From Bacteroidota bacterium (GTDB lineage: Bacteria; Bacteroidota; Ignavibacteria; Kryptoniales; JAKASW01), in NCBI GenBank assembly GCA_021811615.1, contig JAJZNW010000033.1, forward strand, positions 1 through 44,591: a stretch of 44,591 bases of DNA, read 5' to 3'. The notes below the pieces were generated by a model. That model did no database searches, was not told the origin of the DNA, and saw only the letters and a program-made list of their open reading frames with translations. A program made the position numbers and the translations under genes. This document shows positions 9,023 through 17,982 of this stretch, piece by piece. Position 1 is the stretch's first letter; the number at the start of each line of letters is the position of its first letter.

Positions 9023-10278
9023 TGTTCGAGAAGGAAATCACAAGCTACGCGTTCAACGTCACGAAGCGCTATACAGGCGACCGCGTGAAATTGAGCAGTC
9101 TCATGTCCGACGTGGAACTCCCCGAAGCGTTCAGGAAATTTGCCGAGGCCGAGGTGGACGACATCATCGACATGGAGGAGTTCGACAGGAGCAGGACGGG
9201 GAAGTTCGACCTGTCGAAGCCGGAGATCCAGGCGCTGTTCAAGGAAGTAAGACATATCCTTAAGAGCTCTCACGAATTCACCCGCGAGGAGTTCATGGAA
9301 CTCGCCGACAAAGCTTCCAAGTTCCTCTTCAATTATGTGATTCGCCCGAAGTGGACTCTCGAGAAATTTCTGTTCAAAGGCGAGAATTCCATAGATGCGG
9401 TTTCCATCCGCAAAGCATCCAGGTTCTTTCATTACTACGCCTATTATCCGAAAGGGATAATGGAGTATCTCGATTATCACGGCAAGACTTCGCTCGATAT
9501 AGAAACCTGGAAGAAACTACATGCGAAGATCGACGAACACCTGATAAGCACGCTCCCGGCTAAGCTGAACAGCCTAACTGCACCGCTTTTCGGTTTGTTC
9601 AGGTTTTCGTCCGACACGGATCGGGTACCGACGGATGCGGCTGCTCTCTTCTTCAAGGACAAGTCGGCAAACGAAATCGTAGACAGGGTCGAATTCGCAA
9701 GGGAAGTCAAGAGCATACGCACCGTCGATGTCATGACACTCGCTATGATTCTCGAAGCCGCGTCACGCGATGTCGACCAGAACGTTGCGGTGCTTCCGAA
9801 GACCGAAGAGCCGCCGAAAGAGTTCAGGAGCTTCGAGCGACAGAAGGTGACCCACCCGCTTCACCCCGAAGAACCGCCGGCACCGCAGATCCCGGACGTC
9901 GTTCTTAACGAAACTCCAGGCGGTCCTGCCCGGCCCGAGCAGGCTAAGCCCTTGACCCGGCCGACTCAGCCGCCGCGTGTGGAGCAACCCCGCCGCCAGG
10001 AGCCCCAGCGAAACACCGCCTCCACTTCCGTGCGCAACTACATGTCCGCGAAACTGGAAGACAAGATCATCAAGAAGATATTCCGGGGCAGCAGATCCGC
10101 TTACCAGATTTGCCTCCACAAGCTGGATGAGAGTGCAGACTGGCACAACGCTTCGAGGGTTGTCGAGGGAGCATTCATTGACAACGACATCGACCCTTTT
10201 TCCAAGTACGCGGTTGCGTTCACTGACGCGGTAAGCGCGAAGTTCCGCGGATCGCAATCCTTCGATAAGAAATCGTGA
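9022..10278 (+). CDS. Conserved-looking protein of unknown function, translationally coupled to the TPR protein
   Basis: A 418-residue soluble protein with no signal peptide or membrane helix. I do not recognise its family with certainty. Layout: a helical N-terminal domain (about 1-260) rich in Phe/Tyr and charged residues; a Pro-rich linker (about 265-335, with PPAPQIPD and PTQPPRVEQPRRQEP); and a compact C-terminal domain (about 340-415: KLEDKIIKKIFRGSRSAYQI, then WHNASRVVEGAF and PFSKYAVAFTDAV). The Pro-rich tether suggests two domains joined by a flexible spacer. The ATG overlaps the upstream TAA by one base, so its translation is probably coupled to the exported TPR protein although this protein is cytosolic. 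obgE follows 14 bp downstream. Confidence 0.75.
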   Translation: MFEKEITSYAFNVTKRYTGDRVKLSSLMSDVELPEAFRKFAEAEVDDIIDMEEFDRSRTGKFDLSKPEIQALFKEVRHILKSSHEFTREEFMELADKASKFLFNYVIRPKWTLEKFLFKGENSIDAVSIRKASRFFHYYAYYPKGIMEYLDYHGKTSLDIETWKKLHAKIDEHLISTLPAKLNSLTAPLFGLFRFSSDTDRVPTDAAALFFKDKSANEIVDRVEFAREVKSIRTVDVMTLAMILEAASRDVDQNVAVLPKTEEPPKEFRSFERQKVTHPLHPEEPPAPQIPDVVLNETPGGPARPEQAKPLTRPTQPPRVEQPRRQEPQRNTASTSVRNYMSAKLEDKIIKKIFRGSRSAYQICLHKLDESADWHNASRVVEGAFIDNDIDPFSKYAVAFTDAVSAKFRGSQSFDKKS

Positions 10279-10292
10279 TCGAGTCGTAGCCG

Positions 10293-11276
10293 ATGGCCCA
10301 TTTTGTAGACGAGGCGGTTATTCATGTCAAGGCCGGCGACGGCGGGAACGGCTGCGTCAGTTTCAGAAGGGAAAAGTTCATCCCGCGCGGCGGACCTGAC
10401 GGAGGAAACGGCGGCCGGGGAGGCAGCATAATCCTCGTCGCTGACAAGAGCCTTACAACGCTTCTCGATTTTCACTACAGAGCTTCGTTCAAGGCGAACC
10501 GCGGCCAGCATGGGCAGGGCTCTAACAAGTACGGCAGAAGCGCCGAGGACCTCATCATAAAGCTTCCAACGGGCACCCTCGTGATGGATGCCGAAACGGA
10601 AGAAACGGTAGTCGATATGGTCCAGGACGGCCAGGAATTTGTCATCGCCAGGGGCGGGAGGGGCGGAAGAGGCAACGCGGAGTTCGCAACCCCCACCGAC
10701 CGCGCTCCCAGAAGGGCGGACCCGGGTGAGACCGGAGAGGAGAAAACTCTTAAACTCGAACTGAAGCTTCTCGCAGATATCGGTCTCGTCGGATTTCCAA
10801 ATGCGGGAAAATCTACCATGCTTTCCGTCATCTCGGCCGCCAAACCGAAGATAGCAGACTATCCTTTCACTACGCTTGCGCCTATTCTCGGGATTGCCAG
10901 CTTCCGCGACAGGTCGTTTGTCGTTGCCGACATGCCGGGACTGATTGAAGGTGCGAGCAGCGGAAAAGGCCTTGGGATCTCCTTCCTTAAACACATCGAG
11001 AGAACGAAGGCGATAGCTGTGCTCATCGAGTCGACATCGGCCGACCCGAAAGGGGATTACGCCAAACTTATGGAAGAGATGCGGCTCCACAGCAGGGATC
11101 TTCCCTCGAAAGTAAAGACCGTCGTCTTCACGAAAACCGATCTCGTCGACCATGATGCATTGAAAGCGCTCGGGAAAATTGCCTTTCCGAAAAAGCTGAA
11201 GGTACTCTTTGTCAGTGCGGTTACCGGAAACGGTATAGAAGAACTTATTAAGAGATTCTGGGAATCGTTGAAGTAA
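10293..11276 (+). CDS. obgE: Obg-family GTPase (ObgE/CgtA)
   Basis: Ribosome-associated GTPase acting in large-subunit maturation and stress/growth control, cytosolic. The protein has 327 residues. Gly-rich Obg fold (1-157: FVDEAVIHVKAGDGGNGCVS, then PRGGPDGGNGGRGG) followed by the G domain: G1 GFPNAGKS (167-174), switch I region YPFTTLAP, G3 DMPG (213-216), a G4 reading TKTD instead of NKxD, and G5 VSAVTG. The C-terminal OCT domain of Gram-positive Obg proteins is absent, as in many Gram-negative short forms. No clear SD; it lies 14 bp after the unknown gene and is probably cotranscribed with it. Confidence 0.96.
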   Translation: MAHFVDEAVIHVKAGDGGNGCVSFRREKFIPRGGPDGGNGGRGGSIILVADKSLTTLLDFHYRASFKANRGQHGQGSNKYGRSAEDLIIKLPTGTLVMDAETEETVVDMVQDGQEFVIARGGRGGRGNAEFATPTDRAPRRADPGETGEEKTLKLELKLLADIGLVGFPNAGKSTMLSVISAAKPKIADYPFTTLAPILGIASFRDRSFVVADMPGLIEGASSGKGLGISFLKHIERTKAIAVLIESTSADPKGDYAKLMEEMRLHSRDLPSKVKTVVFTKTDLVDHDALKALGKIAFPKKLKVLFVSAVTGNGIEELIKRFWESLK

Positions 11277-11787
11277 CATCGCCCTCTCCTCCCTTGCACA
11301 CTTGAGACACTGAAAAGGGCGCCAGTTCCATCGGGTAAGTGCCGGATAGAGACCCGTCCGTAATATTATCCCGTGCCGGTTTCGCGCAATTGTCAGGCGC
11401 CCATTTTAACGAATGATGCAGAGTCGATGGGACCGCAACTGGACGGCTACACCCGCATCGATGCGCATCTTGATTTTCCCCGATGCCGGAGATAAATTCT
11501 TCTGCATAGGCCGTCATTACTTCCGGCTAAGATCCAAAGGTCAGAACCTCACAAGGCAGCACCTCTTACCAATATCCGGCTTTCAACGACTAACGTTGAA
11601 GACGTCGAACCCAGTGATTCATCTCATTTACTTGCTTACAGATTGGAAGGAACATTCTTCTTTTTGCTGACATTTTCTTCCCCGCCGCCCGGTGGGGAAG
11701 AACCACAATCATCCGTTGACGGCCAAGATCTGGACTCCGCCAGCTATCTATTATTTCTGTCCTTTTCCCATGAAGAAGGAGGGAAAT
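11277..11787. other. Non-coding gap with one perfect hairpin
   Basis: This 511-bp gap between obgE and the first sensor gene has no convincing ORF. A perfect 9-bp inverted repeat (11675-11683 with 11694-11702, loop 10 nt) lies about 85 bp upstream of the sensor start. Neither flank carries a T tract in the direction needed for a terminator, so it could be a leader hairpin or operator. A second, looser pairing (11280-11285 with 11316-11321) directly after obgE could be a weak terminator. I do not recognise any riboswitch consensus. Confidence 0.35.
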
Positions 11788-13146
11788 ATGACGCAAGGAT
11801 ACGAAGAATCTTCATTGGACGTGCGAGCGAAAGTCCGATTCGAAATGATCCATACGGCACTCGACCACGTCAGGCAGATCCTGTCCGCGACAAATTCGAA
11901 GGAAGAATTAATCGGAAAAGTCTGTGAGATCATGGTGAGCGACGCAGGATACCTGATGTCATGGATCGGTTGGCTGAACCCGAAGACGCACATAGTGGTC
12001 CCAGCAGCTTTTGCAGGCGCACCCGCCGAAGAATACCTCGGTTCTGTCAGAGTCACGGCAGACGGTAGTGAGAAGGGGCAAGGTCCGACAGGGAGGGCGT
12101 TGCGGGAAGGCGGCCGGTTCGTATGCAACGATTTCCTGTCAGATACGCGTACGGAACCCTGGCATGTCGCTGCCCGCAAGGCGGGTATTCGCGCCTCCGC
12201 TGCTTTTCCGTTCAGATGCGGCCGGACGGATGCCTGCGGAACGTTGAATTTGTACTCCCGTGATCTGAATGCTTTTGAGGATACAGACACGTCGCTGCTC
12301 GAGCAGATCACCGCCGATGTTTCAAACCGGCTTGGAGAAATTTTCGGTGCTGAAAAGGATGGAAGTCAAGCGGTCGGGACCGGTGATCTGGAGCAGATGT
12401 TCAGGGATTTTGCGGAGTTGGCCGACGAAGTATTCTGGATAATGAGGACCCAGCCGGAGTTGATACTTTTTGTGAACCCTGCATTCGAGAAGGTGTGGGG
12501 TAGACCGGTTTCGGAGCTTTACAGGAATTCACGTCTTTGGATCGACTCTATTCATCTTGACGATAGGCCTCGCATAATTGAACTGTTTTCAAATTGGATA
12601 CAGCGCATACCCGGGTCGACCTATAATGTAGAGTACCGCATCGTTAGGCCTGACGGGAAACTGAGGTGGATTCACGATCGAGGGGTCGCGCTTGTCGAGG
12701 CGGGTGAAGGAACCGTTACCATGGCGGGAATAGCCGAAGACATAACCGACCGTAAGGTTACCGAAGAGGACCTTGTCCAGTCCCGCGAGCGGTACAAGAG
12801 CGTTCTCGACAGCATGCTGGAGGGATGCATGGTGATAGGATTCGACTGGACATACATCTACGTGAACGAGACGGCCGCCCGTCATGGTTACCAGGAGAGA
12901 GAAAACCTGCTCGGACGGAGAATGACATCGGTGTACCCCGGCGTCGAGAAGTCCGAAGTCTTCATACATTATAAGCATTGCATGGAAGAGCGCGTTCCAC
13001 AACGTTTTGAGTCGAGCTATACTTTCGAGGACGGAACTACGAACTGGTATGAGTTCAGGGTCACGCCTGTCCCGGAAGGGATATTTGTCCTCTCACTCGA
13101 CATCACGGACCGCATCAAACCGAGGAGACGGACCGAAAAAGGTTAG
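11788..13146 (+). CDS. GAF-PAS-PAS sensor protein without an output domain
   Basis: A 452-residue soluble protein starting at the ATG after AAGGAGG (11776-11782, 5-nt gap); upstream in-frame starts lack an SD. Residues about 20-195 form a GAF domain of the GAF_2 type used in multi-sensor kinases (VCEIMVSDAGYLMSWIGWLN, then GPTGRALREGGRFVCNDF). Two PAS domains follow: about 208-330, ending GIAEDITDRK, and about 338-445, ending LSLDITDR. The protein stops eight residues after the second PAS, with a basic tail and no HisKA, HATPase, GGDEF, EAL or HTH domain. The next gene, also an output-less sensor, starts 8 bp downstream. Likely role: ligand- or redox-sensing partner that signals by protein contact, or the front half of a split kinase. 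The tail may reflect a +1 frame change (see findings). Confidence 0.85.
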   Translation: MTQGYEESSLDVRAKVRFEMIHTALDHVRQILSATNSKEELIGKVCEIMVSDAGYLMSWIGWLNPKTHIVVPAAFAGAPAEEYLGSVRVTADGSEKGQGPTGRALREGGRFVCNDFLSDTRTEPWHVAARKAGIRASAAFPFRCGRTDACGTLNLYSRDLNAFEDTDTSLLEQITADVSNRLGEIFGAEKDGSQAVGTGDLEQMFRDFAELADEVFWIMRTQPELILFVNPAFEKVWGRPVSELYRNSRLWIDSIHLDDRPRIIELFSNWIQRIPGSTYNVEYRIVRPDGKLRWIHDRGVALVEAGEGTVTMAGIAEDITDRKVTEEDLVQSRERYKSVLDSMLEGCMVIGFDWTYIYVNETAARHGYQERENLLGRRMTSVYPGVEKSEVFIHYKHCMEERVPQRFESSYTFEDGTTNWYEFRVTPVPEGIFVLSLDITDRIKPRRRTEKG

Positions 13147-13154
13147 GAGATCAA

Positions 13155-14741
13155 ATGGGACTTGGTTCAGGATCGGGCATAAGGGTCAGGATATTTATCG
13201 GCTTCGGCGCCCTGGTCTTCGTACTGCTCGTGATTTTGATAACGGCCTATCTGGCTCTCGATGAATCCCAGCGGGCACAGAGGAGAATTCTCGAGTACAA
13301 CTTCGGAAATCTGTACGATCTTCCGGATTACAGGGCGAATCTTAATGCGCAACGGCTCGCAGTAGCGCTCCTTCTGGAGAGCCCGAAAGAGAGCTGGGAC
13401 ACGCTCGCGGCACAGCTTGAAAGTCGGCGTAAGAAAGCGGACAGTCTGGTCAACAATCTCATCCTCAGGTTCCGTGATTTTCCGGTCGAGTCGGAGCGGC
13501 TAGGGGTGCTGATCGCCGCAAGGGATAGATACAACAGGGTACAGAATCTCCAGCTGGAGCTCCTTGCCGACGGAAAATTGGACGAGGCAAAAGCGTTGTT
13601 CCTTGGTACTCAAATGGAGAATTATGCAAGGATACGCGAGTTGGCCGGGGAGCTTGAAGAGACTGAATTAATCGAGACGCGCGAAATAGTCGGTCGTGCT
13701 GAAGAGGACGCGGCGTTGAGGATTCGTGAATTCCTGATCCTCGGGATCATAGGTGTCCTGATCGCCGCGGCCCTCGCCATTTACCTGACTCGAACGATTT
13801 CGTCGAATGTGTTGGAAGTCGGCTCGGCAGAAATTGCAAGCTCAAAGGCTAACAGGGCTTTAAGAATGTTAAACGCTTGCAGATCTGCGGCAATCCGGGC
13901 TTCTGACGAGACACAGCTTCTCGAGAACGTTTGCCGTGCCGTCGTCGAAATGGGCAGCTACAGAATGGCGTGGGTAGGTTATGCCGACGACGATAAGGAT
14001 AAGTCGGTCCGCCCGATGGCCTTTGCGGGCGAGGACGGCGATTATGTCGAACATGCGAAGATATCGTGGGGAGACAACGAAAGAGGGCACGGACCGACCG
14101 GTACTTGTATTAGAACCGGTGAATTGGTGATTGCAAGAGATACTTCGACAGAGCCCGGTTACGAACCCTGGCGGTTCCGTGCAGCGGAAAATGGGTATCG
14201 CTCGTCCGCGACCCTTCCTCTCAAGAACGATGGAAGGACGTATGGTGCACTGATGGTTTACTCGTCCGTCGCGGATGCGTTCGACGATCGCGAAGTCGAG
14301 CTTTTGAGGGAACTGGCGGACGACCTCGCCTACTCTACGGCATCGCTCAGGGATCAAACGGCACGTTCGATGGCGGAGAAGAAAGCGCGCGAATCTGCCG
14401 CCTACGCCAGAAGTCTGCTGGAGGCAAGTGTCGACCCGCTCGTCGCCGTCAGCCCGTCCGGAAAGATCACGGATGTCAATCTCGCTATGGAAGAAGCGAC
14501 AGGTAAAAGGCGGGCGGAGCTTCTCGGGTTCGATTTCTCAGCGTGCTTCTTCGAGCCTGAAAAGGCGGCGGAAGGACATAGAAAAGTGCTTGCCGAAGGG
14601 AGCGTCCGTGATTTGTCCCTGACTCTCAGGCACCGCTCGGGGCTGCCCGTTACAGTCGTGTACAATGGGAGCGTCTATCACAATGATTCGGGCGAACTTC
14701 AGGGGGTCTTCGCCGCGGTAAGAGAAAACTCTAAGCGTTGA
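13155..14741 (+). CDS. Membrane-anchored GAF-PAS sensor protein without an output domain
   Basis: A 528-residue inner-membrane protein. TM1 at about 11-33 and TM2 at about 192-212 enclose a ~155-residue periplasmic helical domain resembling the four-helix-bundle sensors of chemoreceptors and CHASE3 proteins. There is no obvious HAMP. The cytoplasmic part has a GAF_2 domain (about 238-395: RMLNACRSAAIRASDE, AVVEMGSYRMAWVGYA, GHGPTGTCIRTGE) and one PAS domain (about 412-524), after which the protein ends in VRENSKR. It therefore stops exactly where a kinase core normally begins. The SD AGGAG sits in the 8-bp gap after the upstream sensor, so the two are one transcript. Downstream is a hairpin shared with the convergent lat gene. 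It could work as a heteromeric input subunit for another kinase, but the partner is unknown. Confidence 0.85.
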   Translation: MGLGSGSGIRVRIFIGFGALVFVLLVILITAYLALDESQRAQRRILEYNFGNLYDLPDYRANLNAQRLAVALLLESPKESWDTLAAQLESRRKKADSLVNNLILRFRDFPVESERLGVLIAARDRYNRVQNLQLELLADGKLDEAKALFLGTQMENYARIRELAGELEETELIETREIVGRAEEDAALRIREFLILGIIGVLIAAALAIYLTRTISSNVLEVGSAEIASSKANRALRMLNACRSAAIRASDETQLLENVCRAVVEMGSYRMAWVGYADDDKDKSVRPMAFAGEDGDYVEHAKISWGDNERGHGPTGTCIRTGELVIARDTSTEPGYEPWRFRAAENGYRSSATLPLKNDGRTYGALMVYSSVADAFDDREVELLRELADDLAYSTASLRDQTARSMAEKKARESAAYARSLLEASVDPLVAVSPSGKITDVNLAMEEATGKRRAELLGFDFSACFFEPEKAAEGHRKVLAEGSVRDLSLTLRHRSGLPVTVVYNGSVYHNDSGELQGVFAAVRENSKR

Positions 14742-14749
14742 CGCGTAAC

Positions 14750-14797
14750 AAAGGGTAACCGTCGGCTTCCCGAACCCGGGCGCGACGGTCACCCTTT
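14750..14797. terminator. Bidirectional terminator between convergent transcripts
   Basis: A 15-bp stem with one A-C mismatch (14750-14764 with 14783-14797) whose outer ends are AAAGGG and CCCTTT, plus a smaller GC pairing in the loop. The left arm begins AAA and the right arm ends TTTAAA, so it can act in both directions. It lies between the sensor gene stop (14741) and the lat stop (14808). Confidence 0.8.
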
Positions 14798-14807
14798 AAA
14801 TCTTAAC

Positions 14808-16223
14808 CTAAGCTTCCATTTCTGAAAGCGACTTCGTGATAATCTCAATCCCTTCATCGACCTCAGGCTGGCTCAGGTTCAACGGGGGCCTGAAGCGTAT
14901 CGTGCGCTCGCCGCATCCGATAAGCAGCAGCCCCTTGTCGAATACCCTTCGCCTTAATTCAAGTCTGTTGTCCGCGGAAGGCATGTCGAACGCGCAGAAC
15001 AATCCGAGACCGCGAGGATTGATTATCAGCGATGGGAACTCCTCGGCCAACTCCGTTATCCTCCTCAACAGATAGGTCCCAACCTTTTCGGCATTCTCGA
15101 CGAGCCGTTCTTCATGAATGATTTCGAGGAACTTCGTGAAGCGTACCATATCCGTCAGGTTCCCGCCGAATGTGCTGTTGAGCCTTCCGGGCGTTGTGAA
15201 CACATTGTCTCTTACTTCGTCGAACTTTCTACCGGCGAGAACGCCGCAGACCTGTGTCTTCTTTCCGAACGATATCGCGTCGGGCTCGACGAAATGCTGG
15301 TGTGCCCACATCTTTCCAGTGAGGCCGATGCCGGTCTGGACTTCGTCCATTATCAGGATTATGTCGTTCTCGGAGCAAATCTCGCGGAGCTTCTCGAAGA
15401 ACTCCCTTCGGAAATGGTTGTCGCCCCCCTCCGCCTGTATCGGCTCGATTATCAGTGCCGCCAGGTCCTTCCCGAACTCGGATATCGCCTGCTTCAGCTG
15501 GTTCAACGAAATTTCTTCCTCGTGTTTGACGAAGTTCAGGTTTTCATCATCGAGCGGGAAACGGACCGCAGGATTGTGAATCCGCGGCCACCTGAATTTT
15601 GGAAAGTACTTCGTCTTGATCGGATCGGTGTTTGTAAGCGAAAGCGTGTAACCGGTGCGTCCGTGGAATGCACGCCTGAAGTGAACGACTTTCAGCCGGT
15701 CCTCATCGCTGTCCGACTTATATATTCCTGCCTCGATATTCTTTCTCATCCTGTAGTCGAACGCTGCTTTCAACGCGTTCTCCACAGCGAGCCCGCCTCC
15801 CTCGATGAGAAATGCATGTGGGAGATAGTCCGGGATCGCAATCCTGGAAAATGTCTCCATAAATTCGGCCATCTCAACTGTGTATGAGTCGGAGCTCGAA
15901 GGCTTGTGAACAGAGACTCTCGCGAGTTTCTCCAGAAAATCCGGAGCCGTCATTTTGGGATGGTTGAATCCGACCGGAGACGATGCAAAGAACGTGAAGA
16001 AATCCAGGAAATACTTCTTCCTTCTCGAATCGAATACATACGATCCTTTGCTTCGTTTCAAGTCGAAGACGACGTCGAAACCGTCGACAAGAAGATGCCT
16101 GCGGAGGACATCCATTACTCTCTCCGGAGTTACGCTCTCGGAGTATGCGATCGTGCCGGCACTGACATCGTGCTCCTTTTCTCTCGCTCCGGCTGCTCTG
16201 TTTCGTGTGTCATTGATAAGCAT
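14808..16223 (-). CDS. lat: L-lysine 6-aminotransferase (lysine epsilon-aminotransferase)
   Basis: PLP enzyme transferring the epsilon-amino group of L-lysine to 2-oxoglutarate, giving 2-aminoadipate 6-semialdehyde and glutamate; cytosolic. The protein has 471 residues and belongs to class-III aminotransferases. It closely resembles actinobacterial LAT (Rv3290c type) from memory: HKPSSSDSYTVEMAEF, FHGRTGYTLSLTNTDPIKT, PIQAEGGDNHFRREFF, the cofactor-binding Asp in DEVQTGIGLTG (Asp293), the Schiff-base lysine in SFGKKTQVCGV (Lys321 or 322), and RLNSTFGGNLTDMVR. An AAGGTGA SD precedes the ATG at 16223. It lies 18 bp downstream of an aldehyde dehydrogenase gene in the same direction, which fits the next step of lysine breakdown. 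Ordinary ornithine or GABA aminotransferases lack the KTQVCGV and NLTDMVR strings, so the lysine assignment is fairly firm. Confidence 0.9.
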   Translation of the reverse strand: MLINDTRNRAAGAREKEHDVSAGTIAYSESVTPERVMDVLRRHLLVDGFDVVFDLKRSKGSYVFDSRRKKYFLDFFTFFASSPVGFNHPKMTAPDFLEKLARVSVHKPSSSDSYTVEMAEFMETFSRIAIPDYLPHAFLIEGGGLAVENALKAAFDYRMRKNIEAGIYKSDSDEDRLKVVHFRRAFHGRTGYTLSLTNTDPIKTKYFPKFRWPRIHNPAVRFPLDDENLNFVKHEEEISLNQLKQAISEFGKDLAALIIEPIQAEGGDNHFRREFFEKLREICSENDIILIMDEVQTGIGLTGKMWAHQHFVEPDAISFGKKTQVCGVLAGRKFDEVRDNVFTTPGRLNSTFGGNLTDMVRFTKFLEIIHEERLVENAEKVGTYLLRRITELAEEFPSLIINPRGLGLFCAFDMPSADNRLELRRRVFDKGLLLIGCGERTIRFRPPLNLSQPEVDEGIEIITKSLSEMEA

Positions 16224-16241
16224 AAATCACCTTTTGGGAGT

Positions 16242-17762
16242 TTAGTTTTTCTTCCGGTTGTTGCCGGGTTTGTCTGAATAAGTGTCTATTTGTGCTCGCT
16301 GCAGCTTGTCGCTGTAATCGACGTACACGGTCTTTGTCTCCGTGAAGAAGTCGAATGCGCTTGCACCGCCCTCGCGGTGGCCGTTCCCGGTCTGTTTGAC
16401 TCCGCCGAACGGCATGTGTGTCTCCGCACCAATCGTCGGTGCGTTTATATATGTTATGCCCGCTTTGATGTCCCGTATCGCTTTGAATGCGTCGTTTATG
16501 TTCCTTGTGTAGACCGCAGAGCTCAACCCGTAGATGGTCCCGTTGAGAAGTTCGATCGCGTGGTCGATCGAATGTGCCTTCATCACGCTGAGGACCGGGC
16601 CAAAGATCTCTTCGCGGGCGATCGTCATCTCCGGCGTGACGTCGGCGAATATCGTCGGCTTGTAAAACCATCCCTTCTTAAGATCGCCACCCGTCGCTGC
16701 CTCACCCCCTATTACAAGCCTCGCGCCTTCCTTCTTGCCGATCTCTACGTAAGAGTGGACCTTCGCCCGCTGTGCTTCGTTGATGCAAGGGCCGACTTCC
16801 ACCGACTCTTCGAGCCCGTTTCCGAGTTTCAGTTTTGATGCCCGCCCGGCCAGCATGTCCAGAAACTTCTCATATATTCTCTCGTGTACGATCAGGCGGC
16901 TGGTCGCAGTGCAACGTTGTCCCGTAGTTCCGAACGCTCCCCACAAAATTCCTTCGAGAGCCAATTCTATGTTCGCATCGTCCATGACAATTTCCGCATT
17001 CTTCCCTCCGAGTTCGAGGGAAACGCGCTTCAGCGACCTCGACGCGACTTCAGAAATTTTCTTCCCCACCTCCGTCGATCCCGTGAAGCTCACCAGCTCT
17101 ACGTCCTCGTGTTCCACGATCGCCATTCCGACTTCACTCCCGCCGCCGTGCACGATGTTCACAACCCCGTCGGGCACTCCGGCCTCAACGAGAATGTCGA
17201 CCAGGGTCGCGGCGGTCTTCGGTGTGTCGGACGCCGGTTTGAATACGATTGTGTCTCCCGAAACGAGTGCGGGGAATATCTTCCACGTGGGGATCGCCAT
17301 AGGGAAGTTCCACGGGCTGATCACTCCCGCGACACCGGCCGGGACCTTCATAGACATCGTGAACTTGTCCTTCAGCTCGCTAGGCGCCGTAACCCCGAAC
17401 ATTCTTCTTCCTTCGCTCGCTGAATAATATGCAGTATCTATCCCTTCCTGGACGTCGCCGCGGGTTTCGAGAAGTACTTTCCCCATCTCACGGGTCATCT
17501 CTCTGGCGATTTCGTCCTTGCGGGCGACCATAATGTCACCCGCCTTCTTTACAATATCTCCTCTGCGGGGAGCAGGGTAGAGGCTCCACTCTCTGAAAGC
17601 CTGCTTGGCAGCATCTACTGCCGCGTCGACGTCTCTAACGTCGCTCTTTGGAAATATCCCTACAACTTCGTCCCATTCGGCCGGATTTCGGTTCTCGAAT
17701 GTTCTGCCCGACAAGGCATCCATTTCCTTGCCGCCTATGAGATTTCTAAATGCTTTTGGCAT
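16242..17762 (-). CDS. NAD(P)-dependent aldehyde dehydrogenase, probably 2-aminoadipate 6-semialdehyde dehydrogenase
   Basis: A 506-residue cytosolic ALDH superfamily enzyme. Oxyanion residue Asn152 in SPWNFPMAIPTWK, cofactor Lys175 in FKPASDTP, SFTGSTEVGKKI, general base Glu250 in SLELGGKNA, and nucleophile Cys284 in GTTGQRCTATSR; the oligomerisation end EIFGPVLSV...MPFGGVKQTGNG is complete. All catalytic residues are present. The ATG at 17762 has a GGGAG SD. Its stop is 18 bp before lat, so the pair is an operon with this gene first. From this pairing the likely substrate is the semialdehyde made by Lat, yielding 2-aminoadipate; the sequence itself does not fix substrate specificity, and succinate-semialdehyde or other ALDHs look similar. 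Confidence 0.88.
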   Translation of the reverse strand: MPKAFRNLIGGKEMDALSGRTFENRNPAEWDEVVGIFPKSDVRDVDAAVDAAKQAFREWSLYPAPRRGDIVKKAGDIMVARKDEIAREMTREMGKVLLETRGDVQEGIDTAYYSASEGRRMFGVTAPSELKDKFTMSMKVPAGVAGVISPWNFPMAIPTWKIFPALVSGDTIVFKPASDTPKTAATLVDILVEAGVPDGVVNIVHGGGSEVGMAIVEHEDVELVSFTGSTEVGKKISEVASRSLKRVSLELGGKNAEIVMDDANIELALEGILWGAFGTTGQRCTATSRLIVHERIYEKFLDMLAGRASKLKLGNGLEESVEVGPCINEAQRAKVHSYVEIGKKEGARLVIGGEAATGGDLKKGWFYKPTIFADVTPEMTIAREEIFGPVLSVMKAHSIDHAIELLNGTIYGLSSAVYTRNINDAFKAIRDIKAGITYINAPTIGAETHMPFGGVKQTGNGHREGGASAFDFFTETKTVYVDYSDKLQRAQIDTYSDKPGNNRKKN

Positions 17763-17982
17763 CGTGAGCTCCCGTCTAAGTATGTAACCGTTTTTGTTCT
17801 TTAACGATATTTTACATCTCTGTCGCCCTTGAGTCCTTGCCTAAGATCATAGTAACGGTTCTTCTAAGCGGATTTGTCGTGTAGCTGTCCCGGTTTTCAT
17901 TTCGGTGATTTCTGGATATATGTTGTTCATGATCCTTCGGCGCGCCGTCCGGGATCTTCCGGCCCGTCGCACTCTCATTCTC

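Noticed and set aside
11675-11702. Rho-independent terminator for obgE
   Set aside because: A perfect stem but with no T tract on either side and almost 400 bp from the obgE stop; kept only as an unexplained hairpin.
11277-11787. c-di-GMP or other riboswitch upstream of the sensors
   Set aside because: I compared by eye with the conserved core of the GEMM class and saw no match; a covariance-model search would settle it.
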